Source of the DNA: Phyto melanocephala
Taxonomy: Eukaryota > Arthropoda > Insecta > Diptera > Rhinophoridae
Assembly (NCBI GenBank): GCA_941918925.1
Contig: OW799233.1
Coordinates: forward strand, 79,177,797 to 79,241,796
DNA: 64,000 nt
Reading direction: 5' to 3'
Made by a program: the position numbers and the translations under genes
Notes under the pieces: model-generated
What the model was told of the DNA's origin: nothing
The model's input: the letters and a program-made list of their open reading frames with translations, nothing else
The model's database searches: none
Part shown: positions 45,465 through 57,225 of the stretch, piece by piece
Layout: the number at the start of each line of letters is the position of its first letter
Numbering within the stretch: position 1 is the first letter of the stretch

Positions 45465-47182
45465 CACTGTCTCAAACAATTGTCCGTACCCCATACAACT
45501 GAAGAAATATTTGATTATAATTCGAAAAATACTTACCCAATTCGAATGTAATAAATGTTTTTTTAAAAGTCCAAGAAGTAGTTATAAAAATTGCTAATTA
45601 ATAGTAAAAAAAAAAAACATTCAAAAACATTTTTTAACAAAAAATATAAAAATAGTTCAAAATATTAACTCAAAAAATTGTCCGTACCCTTTAAAAAAAT
45701 TTACATACTATGTTCATATTTATGCATGTTTAAAATGTCCTTAATATTTAGTGTGGTATCCTTTAGCAGCAATTACGTCTCTTAAGCGATTTCATTGATA
45801 AAGCCAGTTTTTCTGTGGTTTCTGTAGAAATATTCCGCCACTCTTGAACGATGATATCTTTCAGCATTTGCCTATTTGTTATTTTATGCTGGCGAATTTT
45901 TTTTCTAAAATACCCCATGGATGCTCTATGGGATTTAAATCTGGGCTCTGGGGAGGATGAAGAACCACTTGCTTAACGTTATAGAGCAGCCATTCTCGCA
46001 CAACCATTGAAGTGTGCTTTGGATCGTTGTCGTGTAGGAAACGATAATCATCTGATATGCCCAAATTAGTGGCGCTAGCTCTTAAATTTTCTTTTAATAT
46101 ATTCAAATAGCTAAATTTGTCCATCGTGGTTTCCACAAACACGAGATTTCCCACACCTCCAGCTGCCATTGCACCCCACACCATCACCGAGCCACCACCA
46201 TGTTTCACAGTTGCTTTAAGATGCTTTAACTGCAACGCGGTGTTTTCTCTTCGCCACACAAATCGTCTTCCATCCGATCCAAAAATATTAAATTTACTTT
46301 CGTCAGTAAAAATTACTGTTTTCCAGAACTCGTCCGGCTTTTCTACATATTTTTTGGCATAATCTAAACGCTGTTTTACATTCTTTTTTGATATAAAGGG
46401 TTTTTTGCGTGGAACACATGCTTTATATTGGTTACCATGCAGAAAGTTCCGTACCGTTTGGGCGCTTAATGTAACGTTTTCATATTATTTAAAATTTTTA
46501 GCTATTTCCACTGCACTTGTTTTTGGTTCTAAATAGCTTTACCATTCGCTCGATCTTTCTTCCCAATCGAGCGTCTATGATTTTTCTTCGACCTCTTCCT
46601 GGGGCAATTAAGAGTGAACTTGTTTTCTTATAATTCTGTATCACATATTGCACGGATGATTTTGGTCTAGAAACATTTTTTGCGATTTCAAGATAACTTT
46701 TGCCTTCATTTGAAGTTTAATAATCAATTCTTTGATGGCAATAGGAATTTTAGTATGATTTTTAACATTTGAACTCATATTAAACACTATTAAAACGCAC
46801 TATTCAGACAAACCACTTTATAAGACTGTGCAATTGTCTAATTGTACGTAAACTTCCAAAATTAAAGATCCGTTGTATTAGAGAAATCTATATTTCTCTC
46901 TAGAGAGTGATCTGGTTTTATAAAAATAACAAAAATTAAAGAACCGTTATATTAGACTGTGCCGTACGGACAATTTTTTGAGTTAATTTTTTGAAATTTT
47001 TTTTGTTTTTTGTATAAAATAGTAGTGAGGCATGTTTATTTTATTATTACTTTGCAATTGTTATAAACAATAGTTGCACTTTTTAAAAAAAATTATTTCA
47101 CTCAAATCGGTCAATTATTTTTCGAATTATAATCAAATATTTCTTCAGTTGTATGGGGTACGGACAATTGTTTGAGACAGTG
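45465..47182 (-). mobile_element. Tc1-like element with long TIRs of IR/DR type
   Basis: CACTGTCTCAAACAATTGTC begins at 45465 after TA and is inverted at the right end, before TA at 47183-47184. The outer about 70 bp are almost identical and similarity continues to about 220 bp. Inside each TIR the motif CTCAAAAAATTGTCCGTAC repeats the end sequence, an IR/DR arrangement. It is inserted in the BEL leader. Confidence 0.88.
45741..46778 (-). pseudogene. Tc1-like (DD34E) transposase, interrupted
   Basis: The frame spans about 345 codons, the normal Tc1 length, from ATG 46778 to TAA 45741. IFTDESKFN (first Asp), RFLHDNDPKHTS (second Asp) and SPDLNPIEHPW (Glu) are all present in a stretch open from about 46490 to 45879. 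Stops occur in the N-terminal paired-like domain (near 46495 and further upstream) and after position 45879, so it is inactive though the catalytic triad is retained. Confidence 0.88.
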
Positions 47183-47415
47183 TATATTGCACATTTTTTA
47201 ACAAATAGAAATTACCTTTTTTATTTTTCTTTTTCACACTTATGTATGTACATATGTAGGTATGTATTATAGCCTTTTTACACTTGCTCACATCTTAGCG
47301 GAATGCGTGGAAGATGTTGAAAATGAAAAAAACTTGTTTACATTGGCAACATCTTTCATCTGTCATCTCACATATTATTTATTTTACGTGTTTGTGCGAA
47401 TAAAAATTAATTAAA

Positions 47416-48794
47416 ATGGAAATTAAAAATTCTGCAGTAATTGGATTAACTATTGCCCTTGCAGAGCGAAAGCAGTTATTATTACAATTTGCAGATGCTA
47501 TTGAAACTTTGCTAGAGGATGAAGATGATGAAGAAATGTTACTTTTTACGCAACGTATTTCAAGTCCGCGAAGCCTGTGGATATTTGTGAGTAGTTTTAT
47601 GCAATTTATATAGGTTTTAATTACAAAAATTATATAACTTTAGAGTCGTTACGGAACTTTTTGGGAAAATGATATTCCAAATGGTAGCCCAGAGTTCTTT
47701 AAAGAGAGCTTACGAGTAGATAGGGTTACGTTTGCATTGCTAGTACAACAGTTAGCTGGCTTAAGAAAAAAAGATACAAAGTTTCAAAAATCTATTCCAT
47801 TAGAAAAACGCGTGGCTATAGCTCTTTATACATTGGGGTCTTCAGCTGAATATCTGTCGGAAGGCTTTTTGGCGTTTCCAGTAGCAGCGTTTGCAATATC
47901 TTGCATGATTTCTGTAGGGGTGTTATTGAAAATTTGGCAAACGATTTTCTTCCAACAAACTTCCTAACAGATTCTAAGGTCAAAGAGTGCGTCAAAGGAT
48001 TTAATGATATAGGATTTCCTCAATGCTTAGGCGCCATTGGTAAGCAATTGTTTTTATATTCAAAATAAAATTTCCATCAATATATTTTTTATTAGATGGG
48101 TGCCGTATCGAAATTAAGCCACCAGCTGCAGAGGCTGTTGACCATTACAACTACAAGGGGTGGTACTCAGTGGTACTATTTGCATTGGTTGATTATCGGT
48201 AAATTTTGGAAAAGCAAATGTCTTTTACCATCTAATATTTTTCAAATTAGTTACAGATTTCTATATGTACATAAATGTTGGTTGTCCAGGACGTTGTAAT
48301 GACTCGCAAATTTACCGACAGTCGCAGTTGAGTAAAATTATTGAATCGTCACACATTTTAAAAGAAAAATCTGTGCAAATATGTAACACAGAAGTTCCAA
48401 TACTTCTTATTGGGGACTCAGCCTTCAAATTTTCACCAACGATTATGAAGCCATATCCTTTTTCAACTTCCGCCTCTTTGGAACAACAAATGTTTAATTA
48501 CAATTTGTCCAAAGCAAGACGTGTAGTTGAAATGCGTTCGGCCACTTAAAGGCTAGATTCCGGCGCATTGGAAAGGGTTTAGATAATCACCCAAAATTCA
48601 ACAGCAAAATTATTATGTGTTGCTGTATTCTGCACAACTTTTTGAACTGTCACAACAGCATTATAAATGAAAGTTGGGGAATTGACCAGACTGACTCCCG
48701 TCCGCAACCAGACGACAACAATATATCAGCAGATTTTTCAGAACCAGCAGAAAATATAAGAACAGCCATTGCAAGATATGTTACAGAAAGATAA
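47416..48794 (+). pseudogene. HARBI1-type (DDE_4) transposase with three introns and three frameshifts
   Basis: ATG 47416 (MEIKNSAVIGLTIALAERKQ). Introns 47587-47643, 48040-48095 and 48199-48250 have GT-AG ends. Exon 2 has the HTH part ESLRVDRVTFALLVQQL and FGVSSSSVCNILHDFC. The catalytic parts are CLGAI/DGCRI (first Asp, across intron 2), LLIGDSAF (second Asp) and RVVEN..FGHLKARFRRIG (Glu). Frame is lost near 47867, near 48265 and near 48530, each consistent with a small indel. The C-terminus ends IARYVTER. It cannot produce active transposase. Confidence 0.9.
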
Positions 48795-49521
48795 TTTTAA
48801 ATTGCTTAAACGACAAAAATATAACCTTTTATACTTCACCATTTTCTTATTAAATATACTCATTTCTTATTTTTTTTTTCAACATTAATTTTATTATATT
48901 TATTTGGTTGTTGGGTTTAAGCTGGTTTATATGCATTTCACTGGTGCTTATGCCAGATCATCAGTAAACCTTTACCCAAATTCTTGAAAAAGTTTAAAAT
49001 TTTTATAAGTTATATTTTTAAATTCTCATTAACAAAATGAGAATTCAAAAAAATAAAACAAAAAACTATAAAAAACTTTTTCAAAAACCCAACCAACAAT
49101 TTTTTTAAATTTTAAATTTATTTTATTTTTCTTAATTTTATTTTCATTAATTTTATTATTAAATAAAAGCTTTTAATAAATTTTTTTTATATAAATAAAA
49201 AAATAAATAAATATTTATTAATTAATTAACTAAATTCGTTTATATAAAAGTAAAAACAACTAAACTATTTTAATTGAGATCTAATTCATTTAAAGCACAA
49301 GTAAAAAAAATAATAACATGAAAATTCAAAAATATTAAAAACAAATACAAAAACAATGACAATAATAAAAAAATAATAAAAATAGGAACTAAACAAAGTA
49401 ATAAAATAAACATGCATTCAAAAAGTAAAAACAAAAACAAAATATCAAAACATAAAAAAACAAATTCAATAGTAAAAAAAAATGACAACAATAAAAAAAA
49501 TAAAAATTGGATTAAAGTATT
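48795..49521. other. AT-rich interior of the Harbinger element
   Basis: Low-complexity A/T-rich sequence between the two convergent genes; long frames here are AT artefacts. Confidence 0.5.
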
Positions 49522-49804
49522 AAAATAAAACTAATTACTCTTGTTTTTTATTGATCAAAATTAAATTTTAATTGATTTAAAACTGAAATCAAGTATATAA
49601 GTATGACATATATCGCTTCTTTAATTAAACATCAAAAAATCAAACTTCGCAAAGTACGATTAAAGTTTTCAAATGTTTATTTTTTGAAATATGATTGATT
49701 TTGAAATATGTTGCATTAAAGGAGCGATATATGTCATACCTATATATTTGACTTCAATTTTAAATCTGTATCTATAAAAAAGAAGAGTAATTAGTTTTAT
49801 TTTT
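49522..49804. repeat. About 280-bp foldback MITE between the convergent Harbinger genes
   Basis: The left arm, from AAATAAAACTAATTACTCTT (49522) through TATGACATATATCGCT (about 49613), is mirrored with few changes by the right arm ending at 49804. Arms are about 100 bp and the loop about 80 bp. It ends 17 bp before the stop of the Myb-like gene, so RNA from either gene could fold here. Confidence 0.75.
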
Positions 49805-49821
49805 ATTAAATAAGGCTCTAC

Positions 49822-50685
49822 CTACTTCTCTCGCAAAATTGAAAGCAGTTCACTTTGAAAAGCTGCGTTTTGCGACGAAATAGTGTCTAGCCTTCTTACC
49901 ATTTCATCTAATTGTTGCCTCCGTTCTTGGTGCATTTGCCTTTGCATGTCATTGCGCTCTCTAGCCAATCTTACCATTTCCGCATTGAAGTCCAGCTTCC
50001 TTTTCTTCGGCTGCGTCCGCTGACTGTCTTCAGCTTCCGACACGTTCCAATTGCTTGAGGACGATTGGTCGGGGTCAAAATCTAGAGGGTCAAGCTCTAT
50101 TATTAAGCCAGGTTCTTCCAAAAGCGTAGACATATCTGTTAATAAAAAATTTATAAGTTTTTTTAATGCTTTTTAACACATTTATATACATACCGGTACT
50201 TTCATGCATGGCCTCTTGTATATTGTGTAGTCTGAAAGACCCCAATATGTTGTTTATTTTGTGGTAATGCTCCCATGATGAAGGCGCACCACCTGTAGGT
50301 CCAATTTTTGTTTTTTCTTGTCTAGAATACAATATTTATGTAGATATGTACTATGTATGTAGGTAACATATACTTTTTAATATGGTGGCAAATTGGTTTA
50401 CCTATATTTCCGGGTGAGGTTGTCCACTTTTGTTCTCACGTCTGCCCAGCTGCCACAAAATCCGGCTTCTTGCAACTTAGCTGCAATTTCCTGGAAAACA
50501 TGAGAATTCTTCCGTGCTCCTCTTAACTTTTCTATTTTGTCCTGCCAGAGATCCAGCAGCATGCTTTCTTCAGTTGCAGACCATACAACACGCATATTAT
50601 TTTTCTTTTTTGCTATAAAATAAAATATTTCTTTATTTAAAATAATTTAAATTTAAATTTACTTACATTGCTCTGTCCCGCTCAT
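49822..50685 (-). CDS. Harbinger Myb/SANT-like accessory protein, four exons, intact, 223 aa
   Basis: Exons (minus): 50667-50685 (ATGAGCGGGACAGAGCAAT), 50402-50612, 50194-50321 and 49822-50135. All introns are GT-AG and the phases join into 224 codons including stop. Exon 2 gives a trihelix Myb/SANT-like domain, VVWSATEESMLLDLWQDKIE and SWADVRTKVDNLTRKYR, with the conserved Trp residues. Exon 3 has TGGAPSSWEHYHKINNILG, typical of these proteins. Exon 4 is acidic, has a basic PKKRKLDF signal-like motif and ends in a Gln/Arg-rich coiled coil. In Harbinger systems this partner brings transposase to the nucleus and DNA. No lesion was seen. Confidence 0.88.
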
Positions 50686-50931
50686 TGTGTATGTATAATT
50701 TTGACGCCTGCATTTTTTTCTAGTGATGGTATGTATTTTTTGACAGCTATATTTTTTTTCTAGTGAAGACACTAAAATAATGGAAAGATGTTGAGTGGAA
50801 CAAAATGATTTAGGAACATCTTTAAAAGATGTTGAGATATGTTGACACACAAACACGTACAATTCATATGGAAAGATGTTAACATCTTGCTGATTTGATG
50901 AAAGATGTGAGCAAGTGTAAAAAGGCTATTA

Positions 50932-51688
50932 CCTGAATCACTAAAAAAAGTGAAATTTTGAGAGTTTCTTCCTTATTTTAATGGGTTTTTCTTTTAACGG
51001 GTTTTCCCTTTAATGGGGTTTTCTCTTAACGGGGTTTTCTCTAATAGATAATTCTCACAATATTTATTTAGACACTATTTTTCGCCACTGTATTTTTCAC
51101 AAGTGGTATGTATTCGGGATTATGCATTTACATAAATACATATCCAGTTACGCTCTTTTATTTTAACTAAAACTTCACCTTATTCATTTATTCATATGTA
51201 CATATATCAATATAGGTCCAAAAATACCTATTTTTCTTTTATTTTAATTTCTTTTCTTACGAATTAATAATTTTACTTTTTGCGGTTCTTTATATTTCAC
51301 TATGATTTTCTTTTTAAACTTTTTTTCTTTTCCTTCATTGATTTATATATATTATTTTTTTATATATTTTTCCTTTTTTATTTATTATTTTCTAGCGTAG
51401 AGACACTTGTGGAAGTTAGTTAGTACTTACTCTCATTATTCTTTTCGTACTGATGAAATAAATTTATTGACATTTACCTCATTGTCTTTTGGTGGTGGTT
51501 TTTTAAAGTTGCTCACTTGTTTGATGCTGAGAAATAGATTTGCCGGCTCCTAAAAGATCATGTAATGTAACTTTGTGGGTTAAGCTTTACTTTGATGTTA
51601 TATTTGTTGCTGTTTGAAATTTACAATTTTTTGTTTTTCTTCTTATCTTAGGCACTGTTTTCGTTCACTATCGAAGGACCATGTAATT
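50932..51688 (-). other. BEL leader between Harbinger and 5' LTR
   Basis: AT-rich, with an 'aacggggttttctc' triplication at 50997-51050. The BEL primer-binding site lies at its right end. No gene is seen. Confidence 0.45.
51661..51680 (-). other. Probable BEL primer-binding site
   Basis: On the minus strand TGGTCCTTCGATAGTGAACG lies 8 nt inside the 5' LTR. A TGG start just after the LTR is expected for a tRNA-primed element, and TGGTCCTTCGA is a form I associate with BEL/Pao elements. The tRNA was not identified. Confidence 0.55.
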
Positions 51689-52280
51689 TTGTAGCCAAAA
51701 CTATCGGGTAATTGGGTGGTTATTTACAACAGATTATAAATTATAATTTCTCCAAAAGAATAATTATAATTTGGGTTTAAGGAAGATAAATAAATGAGAG
51801 GTTATCTATTTAATTTAAATTAAGAGTTTATTATAAATTTGTATTTACATACGTGTAAGGGTTGGCCCAAGAAAATTCAAACTTTAAAGATTTGTCCAAG
51901 AACTTAATATGTATACAACTAGTTATAACAACTTATGTACATATGTAGCTTGTTCAAAAGACAAAATGTAAGTAAGTTTTAATTCTATACAAATGATACA
52001 AAAGACTTAATTTCTTTAAACTTTACAGAAAACTTATTGGAACGAATAATGTTAAGTCCAATAATGGTAAACATAAAAGTGGTAAGTATAAAATGGTAAG
52101 TATAAAAAAGTAAGTATAAAAAAGGTAAGTATAAAAATGGTAAGTATAATTAATTCAGGATAAATACAATTCAAATTTGTTTATATTTATATACTTTATG
52201 ACAATAAGCAATAAACGAAAGTATAAAACTATAATACAGAAAATCATAAAATAGAATAAGTCCAATAACAAGATTGGACA
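51689..52280 (-). repeat. BEL 5' LTR
   Basis: The boundaries are TGT...ACA as written on the plus strand (TGTAGCCAAAAC to AGATTGGACA). It differs from the other LTR by about four substitutions and one missing 'gtaagtataaaaa' unit, indicating a recent insertion. Confidence 0.85.
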
Positions 52281-52686
52281 CTTATAAAGGGCTATTGCAC
52301 ACAATTTTGATTAATTTATTATTAATTATTAATTTTATTGGAAGTTCGGGAGTCAACATTGAACAAGTTTACAGCTATTCCAAATAGTGAAAAAATCTAA
52401 TGCTGGAACCATTAACGAGAAATTGGATTAATAAAAAAACTTTTTCATCGGAAACCATCACACTTCTTCCTGACACCGATGATGCAGCTAATGAGGATAT
52501 ACATACATACGACATGATAATTATTAAGGAATTTTTATAAGTTTAACTTTTCCGTATATTAAGTATTAAATAATATAAAAATAATAAAGAGCCTTACAAT
52601 TTGCAATTTTTTTTTTTAATTAGACCGTAAATCATATGTATGCATGTACATGCAGTCTGTCAAGAATAAGTTTAAACCTTTAAAAT
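52281..52686. other. Spacer with a short unassigned ORF (about 52400-52540, plus)
   Basis: A 47-codon frame MLEPLTRNWINKKTF... to KEFL-stop has non-AT-biased codons and is followed by AATAAA near 52586. It could be the last exon of a gene cut off by the BEL element. No family was recognised. Confidence 0.3.
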
Positions 52687-52737
52687 TGTAATATGCTTGT
52701 TTAAAATTAACCTGTTGTTTGATATTTTTTAAATGAT

Positions 52738-52738
<1 letters not shown>

Positions 52739-52790
<52 letters not shown>
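52739..52790. repeat. (TA)n microsatellite in the Gypsy 5' LTR
   Basis: About 25 uninterrupted TA units lie inside the short LTR. Confidence 0.95.
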
Positions 52791-52793
<3 letters not shown>

Positions 52794-52888
52794 TTATTGT
52801 ATAAATGGAAAATATAGAAAATAAAGTTTAGTTTTTGAAAACCAATTTACAATTCAGGTGTGGGGTCATACAAATTATTAAAATTGAA

Positions 52889-55800
52889 ATGGATCTACGT
52901 CCAAGCCGCCAAAAGGTGATTGATAGTTTGATTGCATCAGGAATATCTTTTCCTGAATCTGCAACAATGAGTCAGTTAAGAAGCCTATACGATTCTGTGA
53001 AAGAAGCTCCGAGAAATAATGAATCAAGCTCTTGCGATGTGGGAATTTTTTCTCCTGAAATCATAAATTTAACCTTCGATAATTTTTTATTGACATCTTT
53101 AACTTCCGCCGTAAGCACCGATGTATTTACTGCTGCAACTTCCGCTTTAACCTCCGCTTTGACCACCGATGTTTTTACCTCTGCAACTTCCATTAATATT
53201 CCATGTGCACTCAACTCCAACACAACTTCTGTAAGATTATTTACTACAACATCTGCTGAAGGCCTAATATCCTACTACAGCCTTTTCTCAAGAAGCAGAA
53301 TCTGTTGCTCTAACAACAGATGCAACAATATCCGGTCCCTCCAGTATATTAGGGTGTACACCTGTTTCTTCAAATGCCATGATAACTGCTCCACCTATTA
53401 CTTCTGCTCTTTCTCAAGAATCGGAAATCGAAAAACAAATAAAAATATTGAAAATGCGCTATGAGATGATGAATCTTCAAAAACAACTTATGATGAACTA
53501 GATAAAATGGTTTCGAAATTTGATGGAGATGATGAGTATAGTGATATATGTATGTAAGTGGTTTAAAGAATACCCATATGATTATAACGACAAAAAAAAG
53601 CTTTTGAGTTTAATGTGGTTACTAAAAGGAACAGCAAGAAAATACATGGAAAGTTCAGATAACTGGACATATAATGATTTCAAAAATGTCTATTTAAAAT
53701 ATTAAAGCGGGTAATTACACGTGAGGATGTATATCGTAAGTTACGTTCACGAACTTTGCAAGCATCCGAATCCTGCATTAGTTATATAATTTCGATGCAA
53801 GAAATCGCGTCTCAAGCTGATATAGAAGGTGAAGAGCTAATCGATATTATTATCGATGGTATGCAAGACAGTTTTAATAACGTTTCTATATTTTATGGTT
53901 CAACATCTGTAGAAGAACTAATGGATAGTGTTAAGAGATATGAGAAACGACGAGAAATAAAAAATTCCAAAGAAGCATTTAACGACAACAAAAGAGGTTT
54001 AACGAGATGTTATAATTGTTCACAATTTGGTCATATGGAAAACTCGTGCCCGAAACCAATTCGGGTTCCCGGTTCATGTTTCATATGTCATGAAATGGGG
54101 CACTTTCACAGACATTTTCCTAAACGTCAAGCTATTTTAGCACCTGTTTTTCCAGAAGCAAGTTTCAATGATAGCGATATTGTTGACCCAATGTTAAAGG
54201 TAAGTGTGGCATTTTTTAACTCTTTAAGAAACAACTATGCTGATTATTTTAACGTTTCATGTTTAAGTGATTCGGGTAGTCCAATTAATCTTACCTCAAA
54301 ATCAATAGTACCCAAATTCGTAAAGTCATCTGAAGATTTACTTTGTACTGGTGAGGTTGGAATCGGGAATTGCAGTATGAAAGCTTATGGATCTGTTTTA
54401 TGTAAAATTAAATTTAAAAATGGAATTAAATGTATTGAATTAATGGTAATGTCAGATAAGGATATAAAAATTCCTATAATTTTAGGTAGGAATTTTATGG
54501 ATAAATTTAATATAAAATTAATTCAGCTTAAATGTTTGGATGAAAATGTTAAATGCATATTTGATTCCAAAGAGAAAAGAAGAAGTTTCCTTTGAGCGAG
54601 AACAATTCCGAACATAATTTAGAATATGATATATGTAGATAAAGAATTAAAAAAAGAACAGACTTTTGCAATACGGAATGTAATCGATAAATTTTATGTT
54701 AACCCCAAAGATATTGTAAGAAAAGAGCATGACTATGAAATAAAATTCGATTATTTGATAAAACACCAATTTATAGTTCTCCTCGTCGTTTGTCGGTGCT
54801 GGATCGGGATGAAGTTCAAAAAATAGTATCTGATTTGTTAGCTCGGAAAATTATACGTCCTAGTAATTCACCTTATGCATCTGCAATTGTTTTATCGAAA
54901 AAGAAAAGTGGGGAAACACGAATGTGTATTGATTATAGGGCATTAAATAAAAAAATCATTCGAGATAATTTTCCGCTGCCTTTGATAGAAGATTGTATAG
55001 AACATATTGCAGGGAAAAAATGGTTTACGATTTTAGATTTAAAAGACGGATTTTTCCATGTAAAACTTGATGAAGAATCTACTTATACCGTATACTTCAT
55101 TTGTAACTCCACATGGTCAATATGAATATTTAAAAATGCCGTTTGGATTAAAAAATGATCCTTCTAATTTTCAACGTTTTGTTACAGACATATTCCGGGA
55201 CTTTATAGATAGCAGGAAAATTGTAATATATATATAGACGATATTTTAATAGCTTCAGTAGATTTTCAGTCTCATATTCAAACGCTAACTGAAGTATTAA
55301 AACGTGCTTATGAAACAGGATTAGATTTCAAATTAAGAAAGTGTAAGTTTGGTTATCAATCAATAGAATATTTGGGATATTTATAAATTCGTTAGGAATA
55401 AGCCCAACAGAAAACCATTTAAATGCAATTAAGAACATTCCTTTACCAACAAATCAAAAAGAACTTCAAACTTGTATCGGTCTTTTTTCATATTTTCGTA
55501 GGTTTGTACCATCTTTTTCAACAACAGCTAGACCGTTATTAGATTTATTGCGTAAAGATAAAAAATATAATATTTCAAAGAATTTTCATACAATTCATGT
55601 AGATCATTTCGGCCCACTTCCATCACTAAAATCCAAACGTAAACATATACTTGTTGTTGTAGATGCTTTTACAAAATTTGTAAAATTATATCCGGTGTGT
55701 TCCACAAGTACCAAAGAAGTTTGTTGTGCTTTGGAAAAATATTTTGATTATTATAGCAGACCTAAAAGAATTATAGCAGACAAAGGTTTCTGTTTTACAT

Positions 55801-56430
55801 CCTACGAATTTAGATTTTGTTTTAAAAAACAATATAGACCATATCAAGGTAGCAGTTTCATCACCTCAGGCTAATGGCCAAGTTGAGCGAGTAAATCGAG
55901 TCATAAAGGCCATTTTAAGTAAGATAAGTGATCCGTTGGATCATGCAAATTGGTCTTTAAGAAAACCGGAAGTTGAGTATACCGTTAACAATACAATACA
56001 CAGCTCTACAAAAGAAACACCAAGTCAACTTTTATTTGACGTAAAACAGCGCGGAAGGATAATCGATGAACTAACAGAATATTTAGACGATAAGCTTGAG
56101 AACGAAAATTGTTTTGACTTAAATTCAGAGCGATTCAAAGCGTTAAATGCAATTGAACGGTCTCAAAAATACAATGAGAACTATTTTTACAAGCATCATA
56201 TACCTGCTAAACAATATGTGTTGTACTATGTTGTACTTAAAAATATTGACAATACCGTTGGCAAAAACAAAAAATTTATCGAAAAATACCGAGAACCATT
56301 TATTGTTGATAAGGTATTAACAAACGATCGTTATATTATGAAAGATATTGATAATTGTCAGCTTTCTCAAATACCTATTAAAGGAATTGTTGAAGCTAAA
56401 CGCCTTAAAAAATGGGTGACACCAAATTAA
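52889..56430 (+). pseudogene. Gypsy Gag-Pol, multiply frameshifted, RNase H deleted
   Basis: ATG 52889 starts MDLRPSRQKVIDSLIASGIS, then a Ser/Thr-rich linker and capsid-like WLLKGTARKYME. Two zinc knuckles follow near 54010-54120, CYNCSQFGHMENSC and CFICHEMGHFHRHF (final Cys replaced). Protease has CLSDSGSPINL. RT has YRALNKKIIRDNFPLP, FTILDLKDGFFHVKL and YIDDILIAS (catalytic). Sequence then jumps near 55550 from RPLLDLLRK to the integrase core VDHFGPL...ADKG...GQVERVNRV, so RNase H and the integrase HHCC finger are missing. At least six frame breaks or stops; inactive. Confidence 0.87.
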
Positions 56431-56521
56431 TTTGTTATTTACATATTTTGATTGAGGTCAATCAAATTGTCAGATTGGGCGAACTGTAATATGCTTGTTT
56501 AAAATTAACCTGTTGTTTGAT

Positions 56522-57225
56522 ATTTTTATACCCTTCTCACAGTGAAAAAGGGTATATATAGGTTTGTCATTCCGTGTGAAATTTCTACAATTTTCATTTC
56601 CGACCCCATAAAGTATATATTTTCTGAAAGCTTATGAATAGGGGAGTCGATTAGGCTCTGTCAGTCTGACCGTCTGTCCGTGTGTATGTTGAAATCAACT
56701 TTTTAAAGCCCCCAGATATCGCTTGGAACCGGGTGAGGTGAGGTGGACCCAAAACGTTCTGAGATATGAGCAAAAAACCACGACCACCTCGTTTTTTTCA
56801 CAACTACAACAACAACATACATATATACTGGTTAGAGTAAACATGGAATCGAATCCCAGCTGAGCAAAAAATTTTTTTATTTATTTTTACATATTATTTT
56901 TATTTTTTTTTGTAAGTTTTTTAAAAAATTTTCTTCAAAAATATTTAAAAAAAATTTTTTTTAATATTTTTTAAAATTTTTTTTTGTATTTTTTTTTTAT
57001 TATTTTTTTTTATTTTTAATATATTTTTTTTTTGTAATTTTTTTCTTTTGGAAACCTACATACGAAAACTCAATTTATAATTCTGCAAAGGGATGTTTTG
57101 TGTATGTATGTACGTATTTTATATGGGATGAATGGTGATACAAACAATTGTAATTGCATGACTACACGTTGTGAAGGGTATATAAGATTCGGCAGGGCCG
57201 AATATAGCACTGTTACTTGTTTTTA
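56522..57225 (+). mobile_element. HINE inserted in the Gypsy 3' LTR, near full-length
   Basis: The hairpin TATACCCTTCTC...AAAAAGGGTATA opens the element, with 'cgaccccataaagtatatat' and a GTCTGTCCGTGTG patch after it. It ends with GGCAGGGCCGAATATAGCAC and TTACTTGTTTTT. The interior 56870-57060 is T-rich low complexity. Confidence 0.8.

Larger units (their letters stand above)
47270..50928. mobile_element. PIF/Harbinger element, two convergent genes, TSD TTA
   Basis: TAGCCTTTTTACACTTGCTC continuing to ACATCTT is perfectly inverted at the right end (50902-50928). TTA flanks it at 47267-47269 and 50929-50931. It carries a HARBI1-type transposase (plus) and a Myb/SANT-like protein (minus), the standard two-gene organisation, and is 3,659 bp long. 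It is inserted in the BEL leader. Confidence 0.92.
39426..52280 (-). mobile_element. BEL/Pao LTR retrotransposon, minus strand, with nested Tc1 and Harbinger
   Basis: LTRs at 39426-40034 (3' LTR) and 51689-52280 (5' LTR) bound a gag-pol frame on the minus strand. The Pao-type zinc cluster, aspartic protease and C-terminal integrase region identify BEL/Pao. Without the Tc1 and Harbinger insertions it is about 7.5 kb, with an unusually long leader of about 2.9 kb. RT, RNase H and most of integrase are deleted. No matching TSD was found. Confidence 0.85.
52687..56527 (+). mobile_element. Ty3/Gypsy LTR retrotransposon, plus strand, 3' LTR truncated
   Basis: The 5' LTR is 52687-52851 (165 bp; TGTAATATGC to AATTTACA). 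The 3' LTR starts TGTAATATGC at 56485 and keeps 43 identical bp before a HINE interrupts it at 56527. Gag, protease, RT and integrase lie in that order on the plus strand. Confidence 0.85.

Noticed and set aside
49270..49491. Leu/Phe-rich minus-strand frame
   Set aside because: Pure AT-run artefact in the Harbinger interior.
52972..53223. 83-codon minus-strand VKAEVKAEV-like frame
   Set aside because: Antisense of the Ser/Thr-rich Gag linker of the Gypsy element.
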